Shown here: positions 8,923 through 19,272 of the stretch, piece by piece | Position numbering within the stretch: the first letter of the stretch is position 1 | Layout: the number at the start of each line of letters is the position of its first letter | NCBI GenBank assembly: GCA_036927565.1 | Contig: JAYESD010000004.1 | Location: 91,826,942 to 91,890,941, forward strand | Source: Tuctoria greenei | Taxonomy: Eukaryota > Streptophyta > Magnoliopsida > Poales > Poaceae | Length of the DNA: 64,000 nucleotides | Direction: 5' to 3' | Made by a program: the position numbers and the translations under genes | The notes under the pieces: generated by a model | The model's database searches: none | What the model saw: only the letters and a program-made list of their open reading frames with translations | Told to the model about the DNA's origin: nothing

Positions 8923-11266
8923 TGATTATTCTAGATACTCTTGGGTTTACTTTATGGCGTCTAAGAATGAAGTTTTTATTCACTTTAGAACTTTATTTCT
9001 TAGATTATCAATTGATCATCCAGGATCATTAAAAGCAATTAGAAGTGATAATGGAACTGAATTTAAAAATCAATCTTTTGATCACTTTTGTGCTGAAAAT
9101 ATAATAGATCATCAATTCTCTTCACCATATGTACCTCAACAAAACGGTGTTGTAGAGAGAAAGAACAGAACCTTAGTTGAGATGGCTAGGACTATGCTTG
9201 ATGAATATCAAACTCCTAGGAAATTTTGGGCTGATGCGTTAGCAACTGCTTGTTATGTCTTAAATCGTGTTTTCTTGCGTGCTAAGCTAGGTAAAACGCC
9301 ATATAAGCTTCGGTTTGGACATAGGCCTAGTGTTACACACTTTTGGGTCTTTGGTTGCAAATGCTTTGTTAAGAAACATGGTAATCTTGATAAATTTGAA
9401 CCTAGATCCATTGATGGCATGTTTCTTGGTTATCCTTCTCATACTAGAGGCTACCGTGTGCTTTTACTTGACACTAACAAAATTGTGGAGACTTGTGAAG
9501 TGTCTTTTGATGAAGCTAGCCCAGGTACTAGCTCCGGTGTTGCAGGACCATATCCGTATCCTCAGGGGGAGGGTATTTTCGAAGATGAAGAAGAGCCGGT
9601 GATACAGCCTCGTAGTTCCGAAGTTGACACGTGTCCAGCTCTGGACATTGAACAAGCTCCGACTATCACCTATGCTGGTCCTGATTGTCCACAAGTCACA
9701 AGCTCATCAATCTACGATGAACCTAATGAAGAAGAAGCTTGTGAGACATTTGTTCCCCTACGTTTTTACAAAGATCATCCCCCACAACAGATGATTGGAA
9801 GCTTGCACGAAGGAGTCACACGGTCCAGGTTTTGCGATCCAAACTCTCATGCTCATTCTGCTTTTGTTGCTTCTTTTGAACCCAAAGATATATCACATGC
9901 ACTCACTAATGAATCTTGGATTATTGCCATGCAAGAAGAGTTAGAAAATTTTGAAATAAATAATGTTTGGAAACTTGTACCTCCACCTCAAGGTCACACT
10001 TTAATTGGAACTAAATGGGTATTTAAAAATAAACAAAGTGAGGATTGGGTTGTGGTTAGGAATAAGGCTAGGTTGGTTGCTCAAGGTTTCACTCAAGTTG
10101 AAGGTCTAGATTTTGATGAAACTTTTGCTCCTGTCGCTAGATTAGAAGCCATAAGAATTTTGTTGGCTTTTGCAGCATCTGAAGGTTTTAAGCTATATCA
10201 AATGGATGTTAAAAGTGCTTTTCTTAATGGCTACATAGATGAGGAGGTTTATGTCAAACAACCACTGGGTTTTGAAAATCCAGTTTTTCCTAATCATGTT
10301 TACAAACTGTCCAAAGCCTTATACGGTCTCAAACAAGCCCCTAGAGCATGGTATGATAGGCTAAAAACATACTTACTTGAAAAGGGGTTTACTATGGGCA
10401 AGGTTGATAAAACTCTTTTTATGCTTAAACATGGCAATGACTCATTATTCGTTCAAGTGTATGTGAATGATATTATCTTTGGTTGTGCTTCTCATGATCT
10501 TGTGTCCAAGTTTTCAGCAATGATGAGTTCCGAATTTGAAATGAGTATGATGGGTGAACTCACTTACTTTTTCGGGCTGCAAATCAAGCAAACCAAGGAG
10601 GGTACCTTTGTGCATCAAACGAAGTATACCAAAGACCTCCTAAGGTGCTTCAACATGGACAAAAGCAAGCCTCTTCAGACACCAATGGGAACAGCAACAA
10701 CACATGAACTTGATGAAGATGGTGAACCCGTGGATCAAAAAGAATATAGAAGCATGATCGGATCACTTTTGTACCTTACGGCATCAAGACCGGACATAAA
10801 ATTCAGCGTATGTCTTTGTGCACGGTTTCAAGCTTCCCCACGTGTTTCACATCGTCAAGCCGTCAAAAGGATTCTCAGGTACTTACATGGAACCCAAGAA
10901 TTTGGCATTTTTCTTCCTTCTTCCTCCACCGTTACTTTGAAAGCTTGTTCGTATGCTGATTTTGGGGGTTGTAGGATTGATAGGAAAAGTACTTCCGGTG
11001 CTTGTCATTTTCTTGGTAATTCTCTTGTTGCTTGGTCCTCTAGAAAACAAAATTCAGTTGCACAATCCACAGCCGAATCTGAATATATAGCTGCTGCTAG
11101 TGCTTGCTCACAAATTCTTTGGATTGTTCAAACACTTAAGGACTATGGGGTTGATCTAGATAGTGTTCCACTATACTGTGATAACACTAGTGCCATTTGC
11201 ATTGCTAAAAACCCCGTGCAACATTCTAGAACTAAGCACATTGACATTAGGTATCACTTTCTCTGA
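8879..11266 (+). pseudogene. pol: E1 pol, part 2: integrase core, reverse transcriptase, RNase H
   Basis: Integrase continues with IRSDNGTEF and PQQNGVVERKNR, giving the D,D35E triad together with part 1. Reverse transcriptase begins at NNVWKLVPPPQGHTLIGTKWVFK and includes YQMDVKSAFLNG. Its catalytic box reads YVND where copia has YVDD: codon AAT at 10466-10468 replaces an Asp codon, so polymerase activity should be lost. RNase H follows (RKSTSGACHFLG, STAESEYIAA, CDNTSAICIAKNP), with SYADFGG where SDAD is usual. A TGA at 11264-11266 ends the frame early; the usual C-terminal sequence continues in frame to 11413 (IMLHHVDTEQQLADIFTKPL). Confidence 0.9.
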
Positions 11267-11413
11267 GATAACGTTGAAAAAGGAAACATTATGCTTCACC
11301 ATGTAGATACCGAACAACAATTGGCTGACATTTTTACAAAACCTTTGAACTTCACTCGTTTTTGTTACATTTGTAGTGAAATAGGGGTTATGCATCCTCA
11401 TGGCTTAAATTGA
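11267..11413 (+). pseudogene. pol: E1 pol, part 3: C-terminal tail after an in-frame stop
   Basis: Codons after the TGA at 11264-11266 still read as the conserved copia pol tail (VDTEQQLADIFTKPL) and end at TGA 11411-11413. The TGA stands where neighbouring elements have Arg (HHFLRD in E3 and E4), consistent with a CGA-to-TGA transition. The same tail is found in the minus-strand relative at 62714-62881. Confidence 0.85.
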
Positions 11414-12309
11414 GGGGGAGTTTTTGAAACTTGGGAAGTCTATGTGTGAATCTGAAATTAAAATAATATGAGCATAGTATTTCATACATATATGACTTTG
11501 TGATTCCTTTTACATGCTGAAAGTTCTTACTACATTACTCGTGTTATACATTTTGTAGTTTTTGCCATGTCTAGTAATTGGAATAATTACTTACACTAAA
11601 ACTGGTCATGGTCGAACTTTCTTGCTGTTTTGAACTTGTTACATGTTCACAAGTGCTTTAATCATAAAGTATTAATCAAGTAATCAACTCACATGTTGAG
11701 TTTTTATGAACAAATATAAATTGAGAAAAGATCAAGATAATATGCATGCATCGCACTTCTTTTTCTGAGATGGCTTATCATTGCACTTAGATTTGAACTT
11801 GGAAGAAGTTGTGTATGACTAAAACCATGTCCTTAAGCTTCTGATTGTCAAATGACATAAGCTTGGCTTGGTTGGTTAGAATAAGGCAGATGCGCATATA
11901 ATCTCTTGCAAATATCATATGATCTAAATTTATGCTTTGAAAAATAATAAAATGCAGCAACTAGTGTCATGCTTTCAGGTTTTGAAATAGTTATGTTTGT
12001 GAGATCATGACTTGCTTAAATTGAAAATTACATATGATCTCTAGCATGGCTTACACTACTTTATGTATCTCATTGATGTGATAGTGTAAGTTACTTGATA
12101 GTATGACTTGGATGAGCTTTGTTTTATATGTATATGTTATAATATGCTCATAACAATTAAAATTTCTCTTTTACCTTGTTGAATACATTGTCAAAGGGGG
12201 AGAGATTAATCACACATTCAAAAAGGTAAAGATAAAGGGGGAGAGATATGTGAATTTTGAATTTTGAATTTTGAATTTTTGCTTTTCTTCTCTACAAAAG
12301 GGGAGAAAT
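11414..12309 (+). other. E1 pol-to-LTR spacer with three polypurine tracts
   Basis: About 900 bp of AT-rich sequence without a long frame and without an env-like ORF. Purine tracts AAAGGGGGAGAG occur near 12194 and 12234, and AAAAGGGGAGAAA at 12296-12308 directly abuts the LTR and is the likely functional polypurine tract. A short (TGAATTT)n run lies at 12250-12280. The same layout is present in reverse at 61841-62713. Confidence 0.8.
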
Positions 12310-14234
12310 TGTTTTCAAAAATTTTATTGAAAATAAGCCAAGGTTCGGATATTAAGTGGTGTTGCCAATGCATTCATCAAGGTGGAGATTTAAGACCTAT
12401 GTGTGGTGAATACATTGGCTTGTAGTGAATACACTTGGCTTTGATGATAAAAGTTTTGAATATCACCAAAACACCTTTTTATCAAGGTCCGACTCTAGCT
12501 CTGAGCTACAGCAAGGTCCAACGGTAGGTCCAGCTTGGTTTGGGTAGCTCCGGTTATGTTCGATGCTAGGTCTGACTTCTTGGTAAGGTCCGACCAGCTT
12601 TGGTAAGCTCCGGTGAGCTTTATCTTTAGCTCCGGCATGTCTTTGTTAGCTCCGGCATATATTTGATAGCTCCGGCATGCTTTTGCTAAGCTCCGACTTA
12701 CTTTGTCTAGCTCCGGTTTTGGGTTGACTAGTTTTGACTAGTTTTTGGTAAGCTCCGGTGCTAGGATCTACTAGTTTTGGTAAGCTCCGGCAGGTGCTTC
12801 ATTGTACTAGTTTTGATAAGCTCCGGGTCAAGCTCCGGCTTGCTGTGGGATGGTCCGGAACTTGACCGCAGTGCTTTTGCTTTTCATTCGCAAAGTTTTG
12901 AACTTGCTTTATATTCTTGGAAAGATTGCTTAGTATTCATTTGCTAAGTTTTTGGTGTGTTTTGGTTAATATGGATGATTTCGTTTTGATATGTCTCACG
13001 TAAGGTGTTGTGTTCGGAACTAACATGAGTCAAGTCGAGGACTTGGGCTCGTATGGATTGGTTGTTTATTCATGTGCAGGTGTTGCTTGAGTTCAAGACA
13101 TGGCTGGTAACGGGATCCATTGGACTAGTCTCAGGGAGGAGATGAGGTTCCAACAACCAAATTCAGGAAGAATTGTGGTTGAGCTGATCAGGAGGTTGCG
13201 CAGCATGATTGAATCAAGAACAATGCATATGAAGGTATCGTGGACATCATTGGAAGATGTTTGCACGTGTGCAAGGAGTGCATGGACATGGCTGCATGGT
13301 TCTGAGGCGTGATGAAGAGATGTGGACGTAAAGAATTGGTCGGAAAGGTCCAACCGACTAGGTTATGGACTCAGGCTGCGGCTGAGTCGGGTTTGACTCA
13401 AATATGGAAAGATTTGAGTTGGTTATGATAGGATTTTGTGTGGGTCACGAATTTGAGTTGTTTAGGAATGTGGGATACGTTCCTAAGGTATTTGGAAGTC
13501 TTAAGATTGCTTCTATCTGCGTATAGAAGAATCTTGAGCAGTTATGGAAAGTTACGATTCATGATCTGAGTAGGATTGGAGTCCTAGTTGATATTGGGGT
13601 GGCCTAAGGGCTGGTTATATAAGCAAGGGAGCCCAGAGCTTATGGTGCACGACTTTGGGGCTGTTCCTCTTGTGTTCTATTGAATAAAATTCGTAGTTTG
13701 AAGGAACTTTTGTGCCTTGTTCGTCCGACTTGTTCCAGACAAGTTTTACTCGTCGAGTTTCTGGACAGCACTACCTTTCGTTGGTGGTTTTATCATAACT
13801 CCAGTTTTACTGATCCAATTGACGTGATTCTTTTTGGGTTGTCTTCACAACTTTATTTTATATCATCTGTCAAAATTTCATGGTCATTGGATTTGTGGTC
13901 TATGATCTACACGAGTTTCTTTGCAGCGCTCCAGAACTGTTTTTTCCCGGGTAGGGCAGATTGACCATTGTTTGATCTTTCGATCATAACTTGAGTTTTT
14001 CTCGACGGATTTAAGTGATTCTTTTTGTGTCGTCTTCGTGACTTGATTCTATATAATATCTATCACTTTTGTCACCGTGAAACACGTTTAGATTAGTCTC
14101 ACACACGATTTCTTCAACAGATTGTTTTTCTGCCGAAGGGTTTGGGGTTTAATTGTTTCCGCTGCGTAAGATTTTTAAATCTACCATTCACCCCCCCCCC
14201 TCTGGTAGCTTTTCACGTGCTCTTCGATCCTACA
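12310..14234 (+). repeat. E1 3' LTR
   Basis: This 1925-bp LTR begins TGTTTTCAAAA and ends GATCCTACA. U3 holds a repeat-rich block at 12480-12860 (next entry). The TATA box TTATATAAGC is at 13615-13624. The LTR end abuts E4 sequence at 14235. Confidence 0.93.
12480..12860 (+). repeat. E1 U3 array of AGCTCCGG and GGTCCGAC motifs
   Basis: About ten copies of AGCTCCGG, with interspersed GGTCCGAC-like and TAGTTTTGACTAG-like motifs, are spaced irregularly by 25-45 bp. The matching part of the 5' LTR is off the window. The minus-strand relative has a different, more regular array in the same place (61500-61680). Confidence 0.75.
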
Positions 14235-14490
14235 GGAAGACCCCACGGGTCCGGGCTGAGCGCCGGCGGACGAGTGGCTCTTCCGGCTCTTCTTCCGCCT
14301 CGGACTCATCGATTACGGGAGGCTGCCTCGGACGAGCCTCGCGGATCCTCAGTGATCCTCCTCGGCCATGCTCTCGCTCCTCAGCGGCGCGAGCGGCCAT
14401 CAACGCCTTCTTCTCCTCCTTCGAGAGCTTTTGCTTCTTCGCGGCCGGCTCCACAATGGCCTTGCCCTTGTTCTTCTTGCCACGAGCCAT
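14235..14490 (-). pseudogene. E4 env-like third ORF, N-terminal part, truncated by E1
   Basis: From the ATG at 14488-14490 the minus strand encodes MARGKKNKGKAIVEPAAKKQ followed by a Lys/Glu/Ala-rich helix (LSKEEKKALMAARAAEERE) and an acidic stretch, ending at the E1 junction. A basic/acidic charged N-terminus also opens the third ORF of E3 (25664). SIRE-type elements carry such a third ORF after pol, often called env-like; no signal peptide is visible here. The remainder is expected to the left of E1. Confidence 0.65.
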
Positions 14491-14897
14491 TGCGATCGGG
14501 CGCGTGAATGAAGTCGACGACGTCGAATGCACGGAACGGCGACACGGAGATCGACGGGGCCGGGAAACCCTAGTGATGTGGTGGTGGCCGAGAGGGAGGC
14601 ACCACGGTGGTGAGGCTGTGGTGGTGGAGAGAGGCGGCGGTGGCGCTTGGGTGGAGCAGCGGCGGTGGTTGTGGTGGAGTCGAGTGGCGGCGGCGCTAGA
14701 TGATGCGGCGGCGGCGCTGGAGGATGGCGGCGGCGGCCGGAGGTCGGCGGCGGAGATCGGAGGGTGGCGGCGGCGGCCGGAGTGCGGCGGCAGCGGCCGG
14801 AGACGGCGGTGGCGCAAGGTGAGAGGAGCGGCGGCGGCGTGATGCAGCGCAGGTGAGTCGGGATCGGGGAGAGAGAATCGACGGAGGCGAAGGGCCG
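14491..14897 (-). other. Pyrimidine- and CCG-rich leader upstream of the E4 env-like ORF
   Basis: On the minus strand this is a C-rich leader with runs of CCG/CCGCC triplets at 14580-14830, followed by the ATG at 14490. Long frames on both strands here (for example 14153-14842 plus, 14400-15173 minus) reflect the GC-rich triplets and are not taken as genes. Confidence 0.6.
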
Positions 14898-15210
14898 TTT
14901 AAATAGTGGGTCCCAAACCCTAGCTGAGACTTTAACACCGGATGGACCGATGTAGAAACGATAGAAGCATCGGTCGAATGGCACAATAAGGGTATTCAAA
15001 AAGGTGCCGTTGACACCGGATGGTCCGACGTGGAAGGGAAGAGCATCGGTGGAATTTGGCATAGTTCCAGAAGAGTGAACATCGGATCGACCGATGTTTT
15101 TCAGAATGAATGCGTCGGATGATTTGAGATACTGCCTGATTTGGCCCTTGGCTTTGAACACCAACTGATCCAATGATGGTCTGACCTAAGCATCGGATAA
15201 TCCAATGTCT
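14898..15210 (-). promoter_or_regulatory. Possible internal promoter of the E4 env-like gene: palindromic motifs and TATA-like box
   Basis: On the minus strand CTATTTAAAC (14898-14906) lies just downstream of a cluster of CATCGGT/CCGGAT motifs: CACCGGATGGACCGATG at 14936-14953, CACCGGATGGTCCGACG near 15016, CATCGGATCGACCGATG near 15080, CATCGGATAATCCAATG near 15192. The same motif family fills U3 of the E4 LTR (33395-33780), also upstream of a TATA box. The promoter role is inferred from this parallel. Confidence 0.45.
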
Positions 15211-15831
15211 ACAAAACAGCAACATCCTATATATGTCCTTTGACCAAACAAACAAACAAAGAGAAACACATGTCTTAGGACTTTTTCGGCAACCCCTCAC
15301 CCCTCAAAAAGCTAATATGCCAATAACTTGGCTAGGCCTTAAAGCAAATGGAACATCGAGAAAATAGGGAGGAAAACACCCAAATAAAATGTAAGGTCTA
15401 TGCTTTGTGAGCTAGAGTATGAAGACTTCTATCTCTTTAAAGCATGTTCCTCTAGGCATTAACGCACCTAACATTTTGTTCTTTCCACCACATATGAGTT
15501 GAGATATTGCATTTCAAACAAGTCTCTTTCTCATGAGGTGGGTTCCCCTTTGTGACAATCTACCGTATGCAATGCCAAACATTTTATAATGCAAGAAATT
15601 ACAAGTCTATATGGCAGGCATCATGCAAGGCATAAAATAAATCTATCTTGCCAAATTTGAACCTTTCAAAGGCTTCTTCAGGGAGAGCCACTCTCCAAGC
15701 CTTGGGAAAGACCAGAAAAACCTCCATCCCAAGCTAACCCTTGCTCACTCCTATCCTTTGAGAGTTAGGGAAGACCTATATGAGATGCATTCTTACATGA
15801 CGTTCGTTGCATCTAGCACATTTAATTAACT
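15211..15831 (-). other. E4 spacer between pol and the palindromic cluster
   Basis: About 620 bp with no long frame. Nothing recognised beyond its position in E4. Confidence 0.6.
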
Positions 15832-17680
15832 TCATAGCCTAGAAAAAGTTTTCTCATCAAGTGGTTTAGTGAAGATATCCGCCAATTGTTCTTCGGACCT
15901 AACACCTTGCAATGAGATGTCTCCCTTAGCTTCATGGTCCCTTAAGAAATGATGGCGAATATCAATGTGCTTAGTGCGGGAGTGTTGAACGGGGTTTTTA
16001 GCTATCTTAACCGCACTTTCGTTGTCACAAAGGAGAGGCACACAACCAACATGATATCGGGCCTAGATGCGGTAAGATAAAGCAATGAACCAATCATAGA
16101 ATGGTAGTTAGATTGATCAATAGGTTTACCATCCTTATCCTCGTTGAGATGACAATTTATTGCCATTGGAGTGCTTCTTGAGCTACAATCTCCCATCTCA
16201 AATTTCTTCGAGAGGTCCTTGGTGTACTTCTCTTGATAGACGAAGGTCCCCTCTTGAAGTTGCTTGATTTGGAATCCAAGGAATAAGTTGAGCTCTCCAA
16301 TCATTGACATCGTGAATTCCCTAGACATCATTTTTCCAAACTCATGGCTAAGAGCTTCGTTAGTTGAACAAAAAATAATATCATCAACATAAATTTGACA
16401 AATAAACAAATCTTCGTTGATGTCTTTGGTGAAGAGTGTAGTGTCCACCCTCCCAATCTTGAATCCTTGCATGATAAGGAAATCCCGTAGTCGTTCATAC
16501 CACGCCCTAGGTGCTTGCTTGAGCCCGTAGAGCGCCTTGTGCAACCTATACACATGATTAGGATTCCTCGGATCTTCAAACCCGGGAGGTTGTTCAACAT
16601 AACCAAGCTCGTTAATGTAACCATTAAGAAAGGCACTTTTCACATCCATTTGATAAAGTCTGGCTTCTAGCCGGGCGACCGGGGCAAATGTCTCCCCAAA
16701 GTCTAGTCCTTCAACTTGCGAGAACCCTTTGGCCACAAGTCTTTCCTTGTTGCGGACCACAACGCCATTCTCGTCTTGTTTGTTGCGGTACACCCACTTT
16801 GTTCCGATGACATTCTTGTCCTTGGGTCGCTCCTCCAACACCCAAACTTCATTGCGGATGAAGTTGTTGAGTTCTTCTTGCATGGCCATCACCCAATTTG
16901 GGTCTTGGAGTGCTTCCTCAATGTGAGTGGGTTCTACACATGAAACAAATGAGTAGTGCTCACAAAATGAAGAGAAATGGCGAGAACGTGTACTTACACC
17001 CCTTGACGGACTTCCAATGATTTGGTCCATCGGATGCGCCATGGAGATGCGTCCATGCCTCATAAGTGATTGTGAAGCACTTGGCGATGGTGATGCGTGT
17101 TGCTCCTCTTGTGGTTGGACTTGATCATGGACTTCTTCTTCTTCATGATGTTGTTGGGCTTGTGAGTCTTGAGTTGGCAATGGATCATCCTTCTCTTATT
17201 CGTCAACTTGAGGTTCCATGGAGGTGTTGATGTTGGAACTTGAAGCTCCCCCTTGATCATAGCTCTCCTCAACTTTAGGCTTGACATCTCCAATGGTCAT
17301 GTTCTTCATGGCTTCTCGTAGAGGCTCATCATCTATTTCATCATGACCAAAACTCTCCTCTTGGGAGCCATTAGATTCATCAAACTCAACATCACAACTT
17401 TCCTCAACTAAACCGGAGGTTTGGTTGAATACTCGATATGCTTTTGAGTTTGATGCATAACCAAGAAATATACCAACATCACATCTTCTTTCAAACTTAC
17501 CGAGTCTTTTCTTGCGGTAGATGTAGCACTTTCACCCAAAGACTCGAAAGTAGGAGATGTTGGGCTTTCTCCCAATGAGAAGCTCGTACGGGGTCTTTTG
17601 AAGTAGTCGATGTAAATAGACCCTATTTGCGACATGGCACGCCGTGTTTATTGCTTCGGCCCAAAACTGCTCTGACGTGC
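15832..17680 (-). pseudogene. pol: E4 pol, second half: integrase end, reverse transcriptase, RNase H remnant
   Basis: The minus strand continues integrase from the E3 insertion point, with internal stops near 17500 and 17200. Reverse transcriptase (17180-16060) has GTKWVYRNKQDENG, YQMDVKSAFLNGYI and an intact YVDDIIF box. It lacks about fifteen residues between PVARLEA and RLYQMD, and nearly all of RNase H: after SRPDIM the sequence jumps to the final CDNESAVKIAKNPVQHSRTK segment in another frame. The tail LADIFTKPLDEKTF ends at 15832. The enzyme cannot be functional. Confidence 0.88.
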
Positions 17681-17685
17681 CATAG
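17681..17685. repeat. E3 target-site duplication, left copy (CATAG)
   Basis: CATAG precedes the TG of the 5' LTR and recurs exactly at 29522-29526 after the 3' LTR. Removing E3 restores the E4 integrase reading frame locally. Confidence 0.97.
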
Positions 17686-17989
17686 TGAAAGTGCATCTAG
17701 GTTCCCCGTGGGTTTTGGATGATTGATGACGACAATTAAGTCGCTGATGAGCTCATGTGATCTTAGCACAGTTGTGGACTCGATCGGAGACGCAAACCCT
17801 CAAAAAGGAAAAGGAAGGAAACAGAGTCGACTCGAAGCGTAGAAACTAGGGTTTCTAGCGTGTTGAGATAGACTAGCTGTAGAAATAGGAGGGTGTGTGC
17901 GTAAAGTGCAAAGAGATTAAAGTAGGAGCTCAAGAGTGGTGGTTGAGGTAGAAACCCTATTTAAAGTTGAAGTAAGAGTAGTCTGGCAG

Positions 17990-18412
17990 GAGTGGCCAGA
18001 CTAGTCCGCCTTAGGGCCGGACTAGTCCGCTCCTGGCCAGACTAGTCCATTTTCACACGGACCAAAAGGTCCTGTGTGAGATCGGACTAGTCCGTCCATG
18101 GGTCGGACTAGTCCGTGTTGCCTAGTGCAGAGTGGTTTTTCGACTAAGTCTGGGAAGGCCGGACTAGTCCGCCCTTGGGGCCGGACTAGTCCGTTTTCAC
18201 ACGGAACAAAAGGCTCTGTGTGAGATCGTACTAGTCCGGTGAGGGCCGGACTAGTCCGTTGTTGAAGTTATCGTTTGAATTTGAAGTTTGGCGGGTAGCG
18301 TGACGATTGCCGCGCAGTGCGACAGTTGTCAAAGGGGTCAGTGGTCCCCTAGGCCGGACTAGTCCGGGCCTGAGGCCGGACTAGTCCGGGCCTGAGGCCG
18401 GACTAGTCCGCC
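17990..18412 (+). repeat. E3 U3 array of CGGACTAGTCCG palindromes
   Basis: A 12-bp perfect palindrome with SpeI core ACTAGT recurs about nine times exactly, with several one-mismatch copies, in clusters separated by segments such as TTTTCACACGG. The array ends directly upstream of the TATA box. Direct reading supports the repeats; a regulatory role is inference. Confidence 0.9.
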
Positions 18413-18447
18413 CTTTTGCTGAGGTCAGCAGTTTGGGCTCAGGACCC

Positions 18448-18458
18448 CTATAAAAAGG
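18448..18458 (+). promoter_or_regulatory. E3 5' LTR TATA box
   Basis: CTATAAAAAGG matches the plant TATA consensus; it is conserved at 28751-28761 in the 3' LTR. Transcripts would start about 30 bp downstream, in R. Confidence 0.8.
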
Positions 18459-19225
18459 GGACCCCCGGCCTCATTTCAAATACTCTCGAACCCTAGCGCC
18501 GCCATAGCCAACTTGGAGCACTCTTAAGACTCTTTCTTGCCTACTTTCCCTCTAAAACTAATTCTTGAGTGGATTAGGGTTTAGTGAGGTGGAGAAGAGG
18601 AAGAACATCGCGCTTGTGCTCCCGGTTTGATCTCTTGCACTCATTGAGTCATTGTGACCTGTGTGTTGAGTGTGTTTCGTTGTGTTGATCATCTTTGTGG
18701 TGTGGGAGCCTCAGATTGTGAGAAGCCCCAACGAATCTTGTATTCACACTTTGAGATAGTGGAGAACCAAGTTAGTCCCGTGCGGTAAACTTGGTGAGGG
18801 AAGGGTTGTTGAACCCGGTCCTTTGTGGAATCCTCAACGGGGACGTAGATTCTTGTGTGGAATCGAACCTCGAGATAAAATCCTTGTGTCTCCATGTTCT
18901 TCGCATTTTGTTTATCGCATATTTCATTCTAGGGTTGCTAGTCTTGTCTTGTGCTTCACATTGCTATAATCTAGTTGAAACTTGACTTACTCTTGTGTTG
19001 GTAGTTTCTAAACTTGTCATAAACATATCCTCACCTATAGCCTCGAGAAAATACCCTTTAAAAACTTGCTACAAACACTTTTTACGGTTCTTCACGCAGG
19101 CTAACCGGACTAGTCCGCCCCCAGACCGGACTAGTCCGCCCCCTCTGATTTAACCTCGTTTTATTAAGTCATTTGCAGGTCGATTAGCCTATTCACCCCC
19201 CCCCCCCCTCTAGGAAACTTTCAAT

Positions 19226-19237
19226 TGGTATCAGAGC
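19226..19237 (+). promoter_or_regulatory. E3 primer-binding site (initiator tRNA-Met)
   Basis: TGGTATCAGAGC follows the LTR end by two bases, the usual plant copia arrangement. Confidence 0.95.
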
Positions 19238-19272
19238 AGGACTCTCCACAAAGAGTCTAACAACTCGGAGAG

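Larger units (their letters stand above)
1..14234 (+). mobile_element. E1: Ty1/copia (SIRE/Maximus-like) LTR retrotransposon, 5' end outside the window
   Basis: The element runs from a 5' LTR already in progress at base 1, through a tRNA-Met primer site, gag and pol, to a 3' LTR ending at 14234. Base 1 aligns with position 12885 of the 3' LTR, so about 575 bp of the 5' LTR lie outside. The domain order protease, integrase, reverse transcriptase, RNase H places it in Ty1/copia. The 5' LTR is split by E2 (1224-5766). The 3' end cuts the env-like ORF of E4 at 14235, so E1 is younger than E4. No env-like ORF is seen between pol and the 3' LTR. The left target-site copy is off the window, so the duplication (GGAAG at 14235-14239) cannot be confirmed. 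Confidence 0.93.
17686..19223 (+). repeat. E3 5' LTR
   Basis: Begins TGAAAGTGCATC and ends AACTTTCA before the primer site. U3 carries about nine perfect CGGACTAGTCCG palindromes at 17990-18412. The TATA box CTATAAAAAGG is at 18448-18458, 36 bp after the last. Two more palindromes lie in U5 at 19107-19140. It differs from the 3' LTR in palindrome number: three head-to-tail copies at 18352-18412 are two in the 3' LTR. Confidence 0.97.

Noticed and set aside
14153..15173. Frames of 229 and 257 codons on both strands
   Set aside because: They run over CGG/CCG triplet runs in the E4 leader and cross the E1/E4 junction.
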